Counted from the stretch's first letter, positions 15,849 through 25,745 are shown. The stretch is DNA of 64,000 bases from Cyclobacteriaceae bacterium (GCA_026129485.1 JAHCHY010000002.1:186001-250000); one strand, 5' to 3'. The notes: generated from the letters alone by a model not told the origin. Numbers and translations are program-made.

Positions 15849-16349
15849 ATGATCATCTCCCTTATAGCGGCACTTTCTGAAAACCGCACGATCGGTAAAA
15901 ACAACGACCTTCCATGGCGTTTACCGGACGACATGAAGTATTTCATGGAAACTACCAAGGGGCATTATGTCATTATGGGCAGAAAAAATTATCAGTCGCT
16001 GCCCGAAAAATTCCGGCCGTTACCAAATCGCACCAACATTGTAATTACACGAAGCGCTGACTTTGCTGCCCCGGGCTGCCACGTAGTGCATAACCTGAAT
16101 GATGCGCTTGAATTTGCCCGAAAGGCCAACCAGCAGGAAGTATTTGTAATTGGTGGCGCAGAAATTTACAGGCTGAGCTTACCGTTTGCCAACCGGCTTT
16201 ATCTTACAGAAATTAAAGCTGCCGTTGAGGGCGATGCTTTTTTTCCGGAAGTGAATATACAACAATGGAAAGAGGTTTCGCGTAAACATCATGCAGCAGA
16301 CGGCAGGCATCTTTTTGCATTTGATTTCGTAGTATATGAAAGACTATAA
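15849..16349 (+). CDS. folA: Dihydrofolate reductase
   Basis: A 166-residue NADPH-dependent enzyme that regenerates tetrahydrofolate. [21 protein letters not shown] opens the fold (only part quoted as motif: IGKNNDLPW), followed by the substrate-binding acid in LPDDMKYF. The [10 protein letters not shown] and NIVITRS cofactor blocks and IGGAEIYRL near 100-110 complete the chromosomal DHFR signature. It follows fmt and precedes a small membrane protein by 11 bases, so the three genes plus the SDR may form one transcription unit. Confidence 0.95.
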   Translation: MIISLIAALSENRTIGKNNDLPWRLPDDMKYFMETTKGHYVIMGRKNYQSLPEKFRPLPNRTNIVITRSADFAAPGCHVVHNLNDALEFARKANQQEVFVIGGAEIYRLSLPFANRLYLTEIKAAVEGDAFFPEVNIQQWKEVSRKHHAADGRHLFAFDFVVYERL

Positions 16350-16360
16350 CCCCCATCGCC

Positions 16361-16729
16361 ATGGAAAATCATAATCGTATTTTAGGTTTTATCTACATCA
16401 TCTCCGGTGCATTTCAAATCCTGATGATGATTCTGCTCTACACATTCTTAGGTGCATTTCTTCCTTTTTTGAGTAAAGAGGCCGGACCGGATGGGGCGTG
16501 GGTTTTTGATTGGCTTATCCCGTTTATCGGGATCATCGCCTTTGGTGTTATCCTTCTTTTTTCGATACCCGCCATTATTGCCGGTACAGGCTTATTGAAT
16601 CATAGAAAATGGGCGCTTACACTTGCGCTTATTTTAGGCATCTTTAAGCTGTTCTCTTTTCCGATCGGAACAGCGATTGGCGTTTATACCATCTGGGTAT
16701 ATGCTGAAAATACCAGGACAAAATCATGA
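16361..16729 (+). CDS. Small integral membrane protein of unknown function
   Basis: A 122-residue protein with three or four predicted membrane helices (about 7-35, 48-78, 84-115). No catalytic motif is visible. It reads like the generic four-helix membrane proteins often found beside metabolic genes in this phylum. Its stop overlaps the start of the next gene by four bases (ATGA), so translation of the two is coupled. The function cannot be inferred beyond a link to the adjacent dehydrogenase. Confidence 0.8.
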   Translation: MENHNRILGFIYIISGAFQILMMILLYTFLGAFLPFLSKEAGPDGAWVFDWLIPFIGIIAFGVILLFSIPAIIAGTGLLNHRKWALTLALILGIFKLFSFPIGTAIGVYTIWVYAENTRTKS

Positions 16730-17535
16730 AGTATTTCAGCGGCAAGGTAGTCTGGGTAACCGGTGCCTCATCAGGCATAGGCGAAGCGCTGGCTTATGAG
16801 CTTGCCCGGCAGGGAGCAAAATTGATTTTATCGGCCCGCAGAAAAGAAGAATTGGAACGAGTTAAAGGCAACTGCCCTATCGCTACACAAGGTCATGTAA
16901 AAATTCTGCCTTTGGATTTGAGCGAGCCCGCCACGCTCAGGCTTTGCACCGAGGCTGCCATCCAGCTATTTGGCCAGGTAGATATGCTCATCAACAATGG
17001 CGGCATCAGCCAGCACAGCCTGGCCAAAGAAACGCAACCCGAAGTAGATCGCAGAATTATGGAGGTGGATTACTTCGGAACTATAGCGCTGACCAAGTAT
17101 TTGTTACCTCATTTCCTCTCGCGCAAGGCCGGGCACATTGTTACCATCTCCAGCGTAATGGGGAAAATAGGCACTCCCTACCGATCGGGCTATGCAGCCG
17201 CCAAGCATGCCTTGCACGGATTTTTTGATTCATTGCGTGCCGAGCTGTGGAAAGACAGCAAGGAAATATACGTTACTATTATCTGCCCCGGCTGGATTAA
17301 AACCAACATTACCCTGCATGCCGTTACCGGAGATGGCAGCGCGCTGAACAAAATGGATGGCAGTACCCAAACCGGAATGCCTCCCGCTACCTTTGCCGTA
17401 AAAGCCCTGAAGGCTGTTGCCCGCAGAAAAGAAGAAGTTTACATCGGGGGCTTTAAGGAAACTTTTGCCGTTTACCTGAAACGTTTCTTACCCGGCACAT
17501 TCTCCCGCATAATCCGAAAAGCAAAAGTGCGTTAG
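16726..17535 (+). CDS. Short-chain dehydrogenase/reductase
   Basis: A 269-residue classical SDR. NAD(P)-binding TGASSGIG lies near residues 8-15, INNGG replaces the usual NNAG, and the catalytic Ser-Tyr-Lys set lies in ISSVMGK and GYAAAKHAL. A C-terminal basic and hydrophobic tail (about 245-269) resembles membrane-associated DHRS7-like members. The substrate cannot be told; lipids or steroid-like ketones are common for this subgroup. It overlaps the preceding membrane protein by four bases. A CCGG/CCGG mini-hairpin with a T run lies just after the stop (about 17537-17553) and may act as a terminator. Confidence 0.88.
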   Translation: MKYFSGKVVWVTGASSGIGEALAYELARQGAKLILSARRKEELERVKGNCPIATQGHVKILPLDLSEPATLRLCTEAAIQLFGQVDMLINNGGISQHSLAKETQPEVDRRIMEVDYFGTIALTKYLLPHFLSRKAGHIVTISSVMGKIGTPYRSGYAAAKHALHGFFDSLRAELWKDSKEIYVTIICPGWIKTNITLHAVTGDGSALNKMDGSTQTGMPPATFAVKALKAVARRKEEVYIGGFKETFAVYLKRFLPGTFSRIIRKAKVR

Positions 17536-17624
17536 CCCGGCAAACCGGTTTTTGTTCCTAACTGGTAAAGTTTTTTTGTGCAACCGATTTACCGGCATAA
17601 CAAATTTGCTAAGTTTACTTAGCT

Positions 17625-18962
17625 ATGCTACCCCCAGGCACTCTTCGCAAATTCGTTCTTGGAAAAAGTAATTTCATTCCCTCTCATTCCGAGTACAAGC
17701 GGGTATTGCTAACCGGGCAGCTTTGCGTCATCACTTTCTTTTTTTGCATCGGCTTCTTTTTTCTCGATCTCAGTAACAGTGTCTATCACGGTCTTGTTTA
17801 CCAGTTAGCGTGCGCTTTGCTGGCAGCCCTCAGCTTTGTGCTGAACCGGCTTCGCTTCTTTACGCCCGCCAAAATTACACTGGGGGTGGCGGTTAACTTT
17901 ACCATATTTATGTTTATCCAGGTAGAGCCTCAGGAAGTAGGGTTACACGTGTTCTTCATTCCGGCAGCGTTGGGTGCAATGGCTGCTTTCGGATACGAAG
18001 AAAGGGTTAAAAGCCTGATTATGGTGTTTCTGCCGGTTGGACTTTTTACGCTGGGGCAGCTTACTGATTTCAGCATTATTGAAAAGACATCGCACCGCAG
18101 CGATCTTGATCATCTCAACCTGCTGATAAACTTCGGAGGGGCGCTGCTGGCTTCCGTTCTGATCGTTTACTACCTTATCAGTGTAAACTTTCGCTCAGAA
18201 AAATCGCTGCTCGAAAATGAAAAGCAGATCAGTGAAAAAAATTCGGAACTGATCAAGCTGAATACCGAACTGGATCAATTCGTGTATAGCACATCGCACG
18301 ACCTGATGGCTCCGCTCAGCTCGGTACGCGGGCTTATTCACCTGGGCCGGGTAACAGAAGATACAAAAGAGCTTCGGGAGATCATCGAGATGATGGACGG
18401 GCGTGTAGATGATCTGCAAAAATTTATACGCGATATCTCCGATTACTCCCGCAACACGCGGCTCGATATTCAAAAGAAAAAAGTACTGGTAAGCAAGCTC
18501 ATTCGTACCATTCTTGAAAACCTGCGCTCGCATCCGCACACTGAAAAAGTAAAAATCGAGCTGGATGTAGCTGCTGATCTGGTTATTTACTCAGACCAAT
18601 CCCGTTTGCAGATCATACTCAGCAACCTGGTGGGCAATGCCATTAAATATATGGATCCCGCCAAGGAAAAGCCGACACTTAAAATAAGCGCCCGCTTGCG
18701 CGAAAGCCACATCCGGTTTATCGTGCAGGACAACGGGTTGGGCATTCCCCCCCGGCACATTCACAGGATTTTTGATATGTTTTACCAGGCCAATGAAAAA
18801 GCCGAAGGTTCCGGGCTGGGTCTTTACATCGTAAAACAGACTGTTGAAAAGCTAAAAGGCACTATCCTGGTAGCGTCTGAATACCAGTTAGGTTCTACCT
18901 TTACCGTTGTTATCCCGGTTTACAGCGAACCTGAATCAGGCATTGAAACACAAACCGGTTAA
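17625..18962 (+). CDS. Membrane sensor histidine kinase
   Basis: A 445-residue kinase. The N-terminal 190 residues hold six predicted membrane helices with very short loops, in the style of 6-TM sensory modules that read the membrane or small hydrophobic ligands. A short coiled coil leads to the HisKA domain with H225 (STSHDLMAPLSS). The HATPase domain shows NLVGNAIKY, DNGLGIPP and GSGLGLYIV. No receiver domain or response regulator is next to it. The following GH32 lipoprotein gene begins 22 bases after the stop and may be co-transcribed, but this does not prove a link. Confidence 0.88.
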   Translation: MLPPGTLRKFVLGKSNFIPSHSEYKRVLLTGQLCVITFFFCIGFFFLDLSNSVYHGLVYQLACALLAALSFVLNRLRFFTPAKITLGVAVNFTIFMFIQVEPQEVGLHVFFIPAALGAMAAFGYEERVKSLIMVFLPVGLFTLGQLTDFSIIEKTSHRSDLDHLNLLINFGGALLASVLIVYYLISVNFRSEKSLLENEKQISEKNSELIKLNTELDQFVYSTSHDLMAPLSSVRGLIHLGRVTEDTKELREIIEMMDGRVDDLQKFIRDISDYSRNTRLDIQKKKVLVSKLIRTILENLRSHPHTEKVKIELDVAADLVIYSDQSRLQIILSNLVGNAIKYMDPAKEKPTLKISARLRESHIRFIVQDNGLGIPPRHIHRIFDMFYQANEKAEGSGLGLYIVKQTVEKLKGTILVASEYQLGSTFTVVIPVYSEPESGIETQTG

Positions 18963-18984
18963 GCTCATACATCAATCATTGCTT

Positions 18985-20436
18985 ATGAAATATTTTGCCT
19001 TTTGTACCCTGCTTGCGCTGATCAGCTGCACACCTGAAAAGAACAATTCCATTGAACAATACCGGCCACTGGTACACTTTACTCCGCAAAAAAACTGGAC
19101 TAACGATCCGAACGGTTTGGTTTACATAGACGGAGAATATCACCTGTTCTTTCAGTACAATCCGTACGGAACAACCTGGGGACACATGAGCTGGGGCCAT
19201 GCGGTAAGCACTGACCTGGTGAACTGGAAAGAATTACCCATTGCTCTTGAAGAATACCTTGATCCCGCAACGGGCGACAGCACCATGATCTTTTCAGGTA
19301 CTGCGGTGGCTGATTTCAATAATATCCACAAGCTTTGCAACGAACCCAATTGCCTGGTGGCGATTTACACATCTCATGTTCATCGTGATAACCAGGGATT
19401 ACGCCAGCATCAAAGCCTGGCGTACAGTAACGACAAGGGCAGAACATGGAAACGCTACGGCAAAAACCCGGTACTGGATATTGAACGTAAAGACTTTCGC
19501 GATCCTAAAGTGTTCTGGTATCCGCAGCATGAAAAATGGGTGATGGCGCTGGTGGTACCTGATTTATTCAAAGTGCAGCTTTACGAATCAGAAGACCTGT
19601 TGCAGTGGAGCCTGATGAGTGAGTTTGGCCCTGCCGGTGATACGCTCCGCATCTGGGAATGTCCTGACTTATTTGAGCTGCCTGTTGAAGGTCAGCCCGG
19701 TAAAACTAAGTGGGTGCTTTCTTTATCCGGAAGCCATCCGGCAGGCCCTGCGTTTGTCGGGATGCAATATTTTGTTGGCGATTTTGACGGAACCAAGTTT
19801 ACCAGCGCACAAACACAACCGTTGTATGTTGATTTCGGAAAAGATTATTACGCGGGCATTGTATTTAACAATGTAAAAGACCGAACCATTATGCTGGGCT
19901 GGGTAAACAACTGGACGTATGCCAACCAGATTCCCACCGGTACATGGCGCGGTATGTTTTCCGTTCCCCGTCAGCTTGGGCTGAAAGAAACAACATCCGG
20001 CATGAGGCTTACACAACATCCGGTTAAGGAATGGGAAACGTTACGCACTCAAAAATTAAGTTCTGTTGATGAGCTAAAGTTACAAACCTTTGAGCTGGAG
20101 GTTGAGCTGAAAGAAGGCAGCGGAGTACATTTATTCAAATCAGGCAATGAGCAAACCACTATCGGCTTACGCGATGGGAAATTGTACATAGACAGAACGC
20201 AGTCCGGGCTTACGGATTTTCAAAAAGATTTTGCCAGTATAGAGTCTGTAATAATAGAACCCAAGCCCGATAAATTAAATATACGCATCATTGCCGACCA
20301 ATCGGTAATAGAGGTATTTACCGCAGACGGGCTTTATAGCATTACTGACCAGGTGTTCCCCACGCATGCTCAGCCCGGGGTGGAGCTATTCGGAAATGCC
20401 GAAGTAAAAAATGTCTGGGCATTGGGCCGGAAGTAA
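18985..20436 (+). CDS. GH32 fructan beta-fructosidase (levanase/inulinase-like) lipoprotein
   Basis: A 483-residue predicted lipoprotein (lipobox ending at C15) that would hydrolyse fructans or sucrose at the cell surface or periplasm. The five-bladed propeller has the nucleophile motif WTNDPNG (38-44; D41), the transition-state stabiliser FRDPK, and the acid/base glutamate in WECPDLFEL. The C-terminal beta-sandwich has the expected length. The ATG at 18985 is preferred because it starts the signal peptide; a longer frame begins at 18907 inside the kinase gene. No SusC/SusD pair or fructose importer lies nearby, so this is not a full fructan utilisation locus. Confidence 0.93.
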   Translation: MKYFAFCTLLALISCTPEKNNSIEQYRPLVHFTPQKNWTNDPNGLVYIDGEYHLFFQYNPYGTTWGHMSWGHAVSTDLVNWKELPIALEEYLDPATGDSTMIFSGTAVADFNNIHKLCNEPNCLVAIYTSHVHRDNQGLRQHQSLAYSNDKGRTWKRYGKNPVLDIERKDFRDPKVFWYPQHEKWVMALVVPDLFKVQLYESEDLLQWSLMSEFGPAGDTLRIWECPDLFELPVEGQPGKTKWVLSLSGSHPAGPAFVGMQYFVGDFDGTKFTSAQTQPLYVDFGKDYYAGIVFNNVKDRTIMLGWVNNWTYANQIPTGTWRGMFSVPRQLGLKETTSGMRLTQHPVKEWETLRTQKLSSVDELKLQTFELEVELKEGSGVHLFKSGNEQTTIGLRDGKLYIDRTQSGLTDFQKDFASIESVIIEPKPDKLNIRIIADQSVIEVFTADGLYSITDQVFPTHAQPGVELFGNAEVKNVWALGRK

Positions 20437-20454
20437 CCAGCGCGGTTAACTGCA

Positions 20455-20823
20455 TTACCTGGTTTTAACAATACCTTTCCGGTACAGGTCAAGCGCCTTT
20501 TGCAGAATGCTCCTGATTGTTTTGATGGGTAAATCTTTTTCAGGATCAACCCTGAAAATTTTCATGCGGGCACGGGCGCCTGCCTCTAACCTGGGATGAG
20601 TGAGGCGCTTTCCTTCAACAAAGAGCATGTATGGCTTGCCCGTCTTCTTGTCTGTCCATAGATAGCAGAACATTTTCTTCGCATAACAAAAGCATGGCAT
20701 TCCGTACTTCACCGTTTCCGTAATGCTTTCATCCTGGTCCAGAATAATGTCCCGCAAGGCCAGCAGGCAACTCTTGACAGGCTCCGGTTTGGTCAGGTAG
20801 AAATTATCAAGCTCGCGAATCAT
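20455..20823 (-). CDS. DUF1801 / YdhG-like small protein
   Basis: A 122-residue cytoplasmic protein of the DUF1801 type. The N-terminal helix has LALRDIILDQDESITETVKYGMPCF, of which ETVKYGMPCF is the hallmark, followed by short strands (FCYLWTDKK, PYMLFVEG). The lysine- and arginine-rich end matches the family's usual layout. Related proteins bind small ligands or iron, but the function here is unknown. It overlaps the upstream glycosyltransferase gene by four bases, so the two are translationally coupled. Its end is 18 bases from the convergent GH32 stop. Confidence 0.8.
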   Translation of the reverse strand: MIRELDNFYLTKPEPVKSCLLALRDIILDQDESITETVKYGMPCFCYAKKMFCYLWTDKKTGKPYMLFVEGKRLTHPRLEAGARARMKIFRVDPEKDLPIKTIRSILQKALDLYRKGIVKTR

Positions 20824-21980
20824 AATTTTTTAGTGTCAGGTATTAAATTACTATATATGCTGCAAAGCGTATTGTGCATTCGCTCCATCGAAAAAACCGA
20901 TTCTGCTTTTGTGCGTCCGGCCATGCCCATTATCTTACGTTGATGCGAATCCCGGAGCAAAGCGTTTAGCGCATCTGCCAACGCTATCGTATCCCGCTCC
21001 GGAACCAATAATCCGGTAACATGATGATCAACCTCGCGCGGAATACCGGCATGGTACGTGGAAACAACCGGCAGCTCCATAGCCATAGCTTCCAGCACAC
21101 CAACCGGCAAACCTTCACTATCGCCATTGGCCGCCACGCGGCTGTTCAACACAAATACATCTGCCTGTTGCATTAAATCTTTTACTTCTGCCGGTGATTT
21201 CCAGCCGTGAAAAATCACCTTCCGCTCAAGCTTGTTTTCGCTTACAAGTTGCCTGCACTGCTCTTCTTCCGGCCCTGTACCAACAACATCTAATTGAACC
21301 GGCCGGTCTGTCTTAAGCAATGCAAACGCACGAATCAAATCCGGAACTCCTTTCTTCTCAATTAGTCTGCCCACATGCAAAATGTGCCGTGTTGTGTTTT
21401 CAACTTTTGGCTTGGGATTAAACTGCTCCAGATTAATCCCGTAAGGCACCCATACTACTTTTTGTTTTTGCTCCTCCAAAAGCGGAAGCACATCGGCCAT
21501 AGCCGGGTTACACACCACAATGGAGGATGCATATTGAAACACTTTTTTTAACCCGTTGCGATAGGCACGCTTGCGCAGCATGTGCGATGCATCCATACCG
21601 TGAAATGAAACCACCAAAGGCAGCTTTAGCTTTTGAGCTACCGGTAAAATACGCACGGCACTAAAGCCAAACTGTGCATGCAACACATCCGGTCTGTGCA
21701 AGGCGATCTTTTCAGCCAGTTTTTTTATGGAAGCACCTTGATAATACCTGTCTACACCAAACAACGTGAGCATGTTGGAAACTATCCCATCCCACCAGGT
21801 GCGTTTAAACTGAATCTTTTCAAACGGGGTATTATCCATTCCGGTTGATTGCGGAAACCGCTTGGCCAGCAGCACAGCATCTATGTGCGGATTAACAGCC
21901 TGCTGATAAATAAAGGTTTCACTGCTGTTAAAAAAATGTGCGTGATAAAATAAAACTTTGGGTTTGGCTGTGCCGGTCAT
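20820..21980 (-). CDS. GT4 family glycosyltransferase
   Basis: A 386-residue GT-B enzyme. The N-terminal acceptor domain has VLHAQFGFSAVRILPVA and VVSFHGMDAS. The C-terminal donor domain shows ILHVGRLIEKKGV, and the EX7E-like catalytic stretch lies in SEGLPVGVLEAMAMELPVV (E-G-L-P-x-x-x-L-E-A). It is typical of enzymes building exopolysaccharide or LPS side chains from nucleotide sugars on the cytoplasmic side. It sits in a tight minus-strand series: VOC protein, membrane protein, GT4, DUF1801. Confidence 0.9.
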   Translation of the reverse strand: MTGTAKPKVLFYHAHFFNSSETFIYQQAVNPHIDAVLLAKRFPQSTGMDNTPFEKIQFKRTWWDGIVSNMLTLFGVDRYYQGASIKKLAEKIALHRPDVLHAQFGFSAVRILPVAQKLKLPLVVSFHGMDASHMLRKRAYRNGLKKVFQYASSIVVCNPAMADVLPLLEEQKQKVVWVPYGINLEQFNPKPKVENTTRHILHVGRLIEKKGVPDLIRAFALLKTDRPVQLDVVGTGPEEEQCRQLVSENKLERKVIFHGWKSPAEVKDLMQQADVFVLNSRVAANGDSEGLPVGVLEAMAMELPVVSTYHAGIPREVDHHVTGLLVPERDTIALADALNALLRDSHQRKIMGMAGRTKAESVFSMERMHNTLCSIYSNLIPDTKKL

Positions 21981-22004
21981 AAACCCGAAGGTAACAAGAA
22001 ATGA

Positions 22005-22391
22005 TCAACCTGCTGCGCTGCGCCAGTTCAATCGCACGCATAAAGCTGCTAGCCCTAAAAACGGAATGGTGGAAAGAGTAATTTTTACATTCAGGCTTAT
22101 CAGCCCGATAAAAAACAAGAACAGCATAAACATAGCCAGGCAAGCCAACGCCAATAAAGTAAGCTTGCGCGAGGGTTCATGCTGAAATAAGGTGTAAAGC
22201 ATAATCAACAGCCCGGCCAGCGGAATCAAAATAAAAGGGTGTAGCAATCCAACCAAGTCCCGGGACAAGGCAGAGAACAGTTCGGCAGCCGCCTGAAAAA
22301 CAAATGCGTGATTATCTGAGCCCCACTCTAAGTAACCCAAAAAGAATGTTACCACCAGCAAACCATTAATTACACGTTTGTTCCGCAGCAT
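22005..22391 (-). CDS. Small membrane protein of unknown function
   Basis: A 128-residue protein with four predicted membrane helices (about 8-24, 45-66, 76-97, 100-120). The loop with FVFQAAAELFSALSRDL is amphipathic. I recognise no family. It starts one base after the stop of the VOC gene and ends 24 bases before the GT4 gene, so it is part of the same transcription unit. Codon usage is like the neighbours. Confidence 0.75.
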   Translation of the reverse strand: MLRNKRVINGLLVVTFFLGYLEWGSDNHAFVFQAAAELFSALSRDLVGLLHPFILIPLAGLLIMLYTLFQHEPSRKLTLLALACLAMFMLFLFFIGLISLNVKITLSTIPFLGLAALCVRLNWRSAAG

Positions 22392-22392
22392 G

Positions 22393-22755
22393 TCAAGGCT
22401 CTGCTTTGAACTCCGGGTTGTAAATAAGCCCGATCACATTTTTCCACGGATCATAAACTGTGGCGGTTACAATATCACCACCCACGTTTGTCGGTTTTTC
22501 GTGAATGCCTGCACCTAACCCGATCAGCCGGTTGAACTCACTTTCAATGTCCTCCACTCCCCAGTAAGCAAGCACATTATCGGCCTTGGCCGCATCGCCT
22601 TCGTCCGGAATAAGACCCAGCTCATAGCCTTTAATGCTGAAGCCCACATAAAAAGGCTCGTCAAAATAAGGCTGAACCTGGAATACTTTGGCGTACCAGT
22701 TCTTTGCCTCAGCAAGATCGGGTACTTTGTAAATGGTGGTGCGTAAACCTAACAT
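22393..22755 (-). CDS. VOC (glyoxalase/bleomycin resistance) superfamily protein
   Basis: A 120-residue single-domain VOC protein. The beta-alpha-beta-beta-beta units are visible: LRTTIYKVPDL, then AKNWYAKVFQVQPYFDEPFY, and the second half with VEDIESEFNRLIGLGAG and VYDPWKNVIGLIYNP. A glutamate near GLIYNPEF may be the metal ligand. The family includes dioxygenases, lyases and binding proteins, so no reaction is assigned. It is the first gene of the four-gene minus-strand unit. Confidence 0.85.
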   Translation of the reverse strand: MLGLRTTIYKVPDLAEAKNWYAKVFQVQPYFDEPFYVGFSIKGYELGLIPDEGDAAKADNVLAYWGVEDIESEFNRLIGLGAGIHEKPTNVGGDIVTATVYDPWKNVIGLIYNPEFKAEP

Positions 22756-22792
22756 AGCTTAAATCGAATTATGGTAATACATCCGGCATAAA

Positions 22793-22862
22793 AGTAGGCA
22801 ATGGGCAATTAACAGTAGGCAAATCAGGCGCTTGCATCTTGCCTACTGCCCCGTTGCCTACT
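22793..22862. repeat. Heptad-phased inverted repeat after the first CHAT gene
   Basis: AGTAGGC recurs exactly 21 bases apart on the left arm, with variant heptads between, and GCCTACT-type words reappear on the right arm. Pairing gives an imperfect long hairpin. It lies between the end of the CHAT gene and the VOC gene, both on the minus strand, so it may end the CHAT transcript. One word on the right arm is eight bases long. Confidence 0.7.
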
Positions 22863-22924
22863 TCTCCAGTAAAATGTAAATAACAATTAAATATGAACTA
22901 AATAATAACCCCATTAACATAACC

Positions 22925-25708
22925 TTACATCCCCATCATCACAAACGCTCCCCAATAGTATGGCTCTTTATACTTGGTCATTAATTGAAGCTGCGCCTGC
23001 TTAAAGGCCTTTTGTTTGTTGCCTGTTTTACTCCAGTTTGTATAAAAGCTGGTCATGAGCTGCTGCGTGGCGGCATCATCCACTTTCCATAAGCTCATGA
23101 TCAATGCATTTGCACCCGCCACTAAGAAGGCACGCTGCAAGCCATACACACCTTCACCAGCCCGCACATCGCCCAGGCCGGTTTCACATGCGCTCAGGAT
23201 AATCAGGTCGGTTCCTTCTAATGAAAGGTTCATGGCTTCGTAAGCGGTCAACACACCGTTATCATTACTTTGCAGATCAACCGAATTGTTGTTCTGGCTT
23301 TGCACCCCGGCCAGGATCAGCCCCGAACGGAGTAACGGATTGTTCTTTGCATTTTCGGCATCAATGCCCATAGCATCGCCACCTTGCAAATCCGTATCGG
23401 CAAGAAAATAACCATGCGTGGCAATGTGCATGAGGGCAGGTGCCGATACAGCTTTCAGCGCAGCTTCACTGGCTTCGCGCTGCTCACGCTTTTCAACTTT
23501 GTACCCGTTGGCGCCCAGGATTTTATTAATACCATCTATTTCAACTTTGGTTCCAGGCAGGGCGACTGCGTTGCCTCCGTAATCCGGAAAGCCCAGCACA
23601 AATGCATCTTTCCTGCTGCCTGTGCTCTTCTTATCCTTAATGGCAATCAGGTCTTTCGAGTTGCCGATCACAACCACATCATACCGGTTCAGCACATAAT
23701 CTCCGTCCGGCTTTTTCAAAGTGTTAATGTTAACCTGGTTATACACACCATCGGGTGAGAGGTAAATGGTTTTCTTTCCGGCTAACACAGGATCGATCCT
23801 TTCCCAATATTGCGCATAGGAATATGCATCGTTCATCTGCTGCTGTACGGCATTCCGGTAGTATTTGGCATAACGGGTTTCTATTTCATTGCCATTTTCA
23901 AGCAACACCATACGCGGCTGCGAAATACCTTTAGTTGCCACCAACGCGAGATAGCGCGACTGATCGGTAAAATCCTTATCGAAGGTACGCACCCGGATCA
24001 GCTCCAGCACGGCTTCGGTATCCTGCAATCGTGAAGCTACGGTTGTCCAGGTTACCTGTTCCGATTCATAACCTCTTGCAAAATCGGTGGAGCGTTGTGA
24101 GAGGGAGCGTTCCAGCTCGTTAGCTGTTTTTTCCAGCGCAGCCAAATCAATCTTCTGGTTTTTCAGCTCCTCTTTGGAAAGCGAATAGTAACGTGCCAGC
24201 GCTTCTTTCTGGCCAATCCACGAAACATAATCTTTTATCAATACTTCATTGCCACTGGCCAGTATGGCTTTCTTGATCTTATTTGTGGAGTTAAGTAATA
24301 ACGCTTTGGTAGCGATCTGGTAGTTAAATACATCAACCCATACTTCAGGCATTACAGCACCTGCCTCAATGGCGTAATTATAAAATCGTTGGAAACGCGG
24401 CTGCAGAATATCCCAGTACTTGGTTTTTTCAGTTTCGCTCATCGGGGCGAAATAGTGATTGATAAAATCCAGCGACCTGCTGCACGCGCCCTGTAAAAAC
24501 GGATAAGCCCGTGCGAGGTCGCCTTTCTTCCAGTATAAAATACCGGCAGCTTCCAGCGATTTCACATAGTCGGGATGATTTTCGCCAAGTGTGCGCTGCC
24601 GGATGCCCAATGCGCTGGTCAGTGCGGTTTCAGCTTCTGCCATGCGGCCCTGCAAACGATAAAATGTTCCGAGATCGGTTTGCACTTTTGCATAAGCCGG
24701 GTTCTCTGTTGTGAATTTCCGTTTATATACATCCGCAGCCTTCAACAGCAAAGGTTCTACCTGATCCATCTTGCCCATCTGCACATATAACAAGCTTAGC
24801 TGGTTAAGCAGGTTCGCATACTCAGGATTATTTTTCTGGCCCCGGTTTTCAAATACTTTGCGGATGGCATGAAACTCCGTTTCGGCCTGGGCAAGATTAC
24901 CGGATAGCTGGTACAGCAGCGCAAGGTTAGAGCTGAACTTGCGATTATCGAACGACTTCTTACCCTGTAACGTACGCTTGTTGGATGCTTCCAAAGCCAC
25001 AAGCGATTGCTTCATCAGCTCAATAGCCTCGGGGTAGCGTCCCATTACCTGGTACAGCATGGCTTTGTTGTTCAGCACAATGGCATGTTGTAAGCTATTA
25101 GCTCCCACTTTGGCAGCAAGGCTCGATAACGACTCGTTGAACATTTGCTCGGCCTCATTATAATGGCCCAGCAACTGGCGCAGCTTGGCCATGCTGTTAA
25201 GGTTGGCTGCATACGCCACACTTTTTTTGCCGAGGCGTTCACTTTCGGCAAGCGCATAGCTGATAAACTCTTCTGCATCCAGCGTACGTCCCTGTATCAG
25301 GTACATTACACCCATGTTTGAAATGCAACGGATATAGCTGATGTCGCGGGTCAGGTTGTAAGCTTCCATAAAGCCTTTTGCATTATTGAATGCAAGCTCT
25401 GCAACACGGTACCAGCGCATGTTATAATAATCCACTGCCCAGTTAACTGTATCGCTTGCTATTTCAGGCAACGTACGCTGGTTTTTGGGCTTCATGGAAT
25501 AAAAGCCTTTGGTCCATGCTTCCCCTTTTTGCTGCACATCAATAAAGCTGGAGTTATCATTTACCGACATGGCAAACTGAAAGTCGATGGAATCAAGCTG
25601 CGCTTTTTTCTCAGATCCGACATCAGCCAGGGCCTTGGTAAGCCAATCGTCCTGCGCATAGGCGATATTTACGCTGACGGTGAAGAGAATAAGGGTTAGG
25701 GTTTTCAT
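22925..25708 (-). CDS. Exported TPR-CHAT protein (caspase-like), copy 1
   Basis: A 927-residue protein with a signal peptide (cleavage near AYAQ, residue 19). A helical region with many TPR units (about 80-420) follows, then a linker, and a C-terminal CHAT domain (about 600-927). The caspase-like dyad is visible as H765 (HIATHGYF) and C841 (LSACETGLGDV), followed by the GVYGLQRAFLVAGA and SLWKVDD blocks. CHAT proteases known from other systems cleave protein partners after an activation signal; here the substrate is unknown. It is a paralogue of the gene upstream. Their C-termini are nearly identical (YYWGAFVMMGM), so they arose by duplication. The exported location is unlike CRISPR-linked CHAT proteases. 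Confidence 0.88.
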   Translation of the reverse strand: MKTLTLILFTVSVNIAYAQDDWLTKALADVGSEKKAQLDSIDFQFAMSVNDNSSFIDVQQKGEAWTKGFYSMKPKNQRTLPEIASDTVNWAVDYYNMRWYRVAELAFNNAKGFMEAYNLTRDISYIRCISNMGVMYLIQGRTLDAEEFISYALAESERLGKKSVAYAANLNSMAKLRQLLGHYNEAEQMFNESLSSLAAKVGANSLQHAIVLNNKAMLYQVMGRYPEAIELMKQSLVALEASNKRTLQGKKSFDNRKFSSNLALLYQLSGNLAQAETEFHAIRKVFENRGQKNNPEYANLLNQLSLLYVQMGKMDQVEPLLLKAADVYKRKFTTENPAYAKVQTDLGTFYRLQGRMAEAETALTSALGIRQRTLGENHPDYVKSLEAAGILYWKKGDLARAYPFLQGACSRSLDFINHYFAPMSETEKTKYWDILQPRFQRFYNYAIEAGAVMPEVWVDVFNYQIATKALLLNSTNKIKKAILASGNEVLIKDYVSWIGQKEALARYYSLSKEELKNQKIDLAALEKTANELERSLSQRSTDFARGYESEQVTWTTVASRLQDTEAVLELIRVRTFDKDFTDQSRYLALVATKGISQPRMVLLENGNEIETRYAKYYRNAVQQQMNDAYSYAQYWERIDPVLAGKKTIYLSPDGVYNQVNINTLKKPDGDYVLNRYDVVVIGNSKDLIAIKDKKSTGSRKDAFVLGFPDYGGNAVALPGTKVEIDGINKILGANGYKVEKREQREASEAALKAVSAPALMHIATHGYFLADTDLQGGDAMGIDAENAKNNPLLRSGLILAGVQSQNNNSVDLQSNDNGVLTAYEAMNLSLEGTDLIILSACETGLGDVRAGEGVYGLQRAFLVAGANALIMSLWKVDDAATQQLMTSFYTNWSKTGNKQKAFKQAQLQLMTKYKEPYYWGAFVMMGM

Positions 25709-25745
25709 ACAGCTTAAAGGTTGGAACTGTAACTATATAATTGAA

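Noticed and set aside
18907-18984. 26-residue N-terminal extension of the GH32 protein
   Set aside because: It lies in the kinase gene, lacks a signal, and would hide the lipoprotein signal peptide that starts at 18985.
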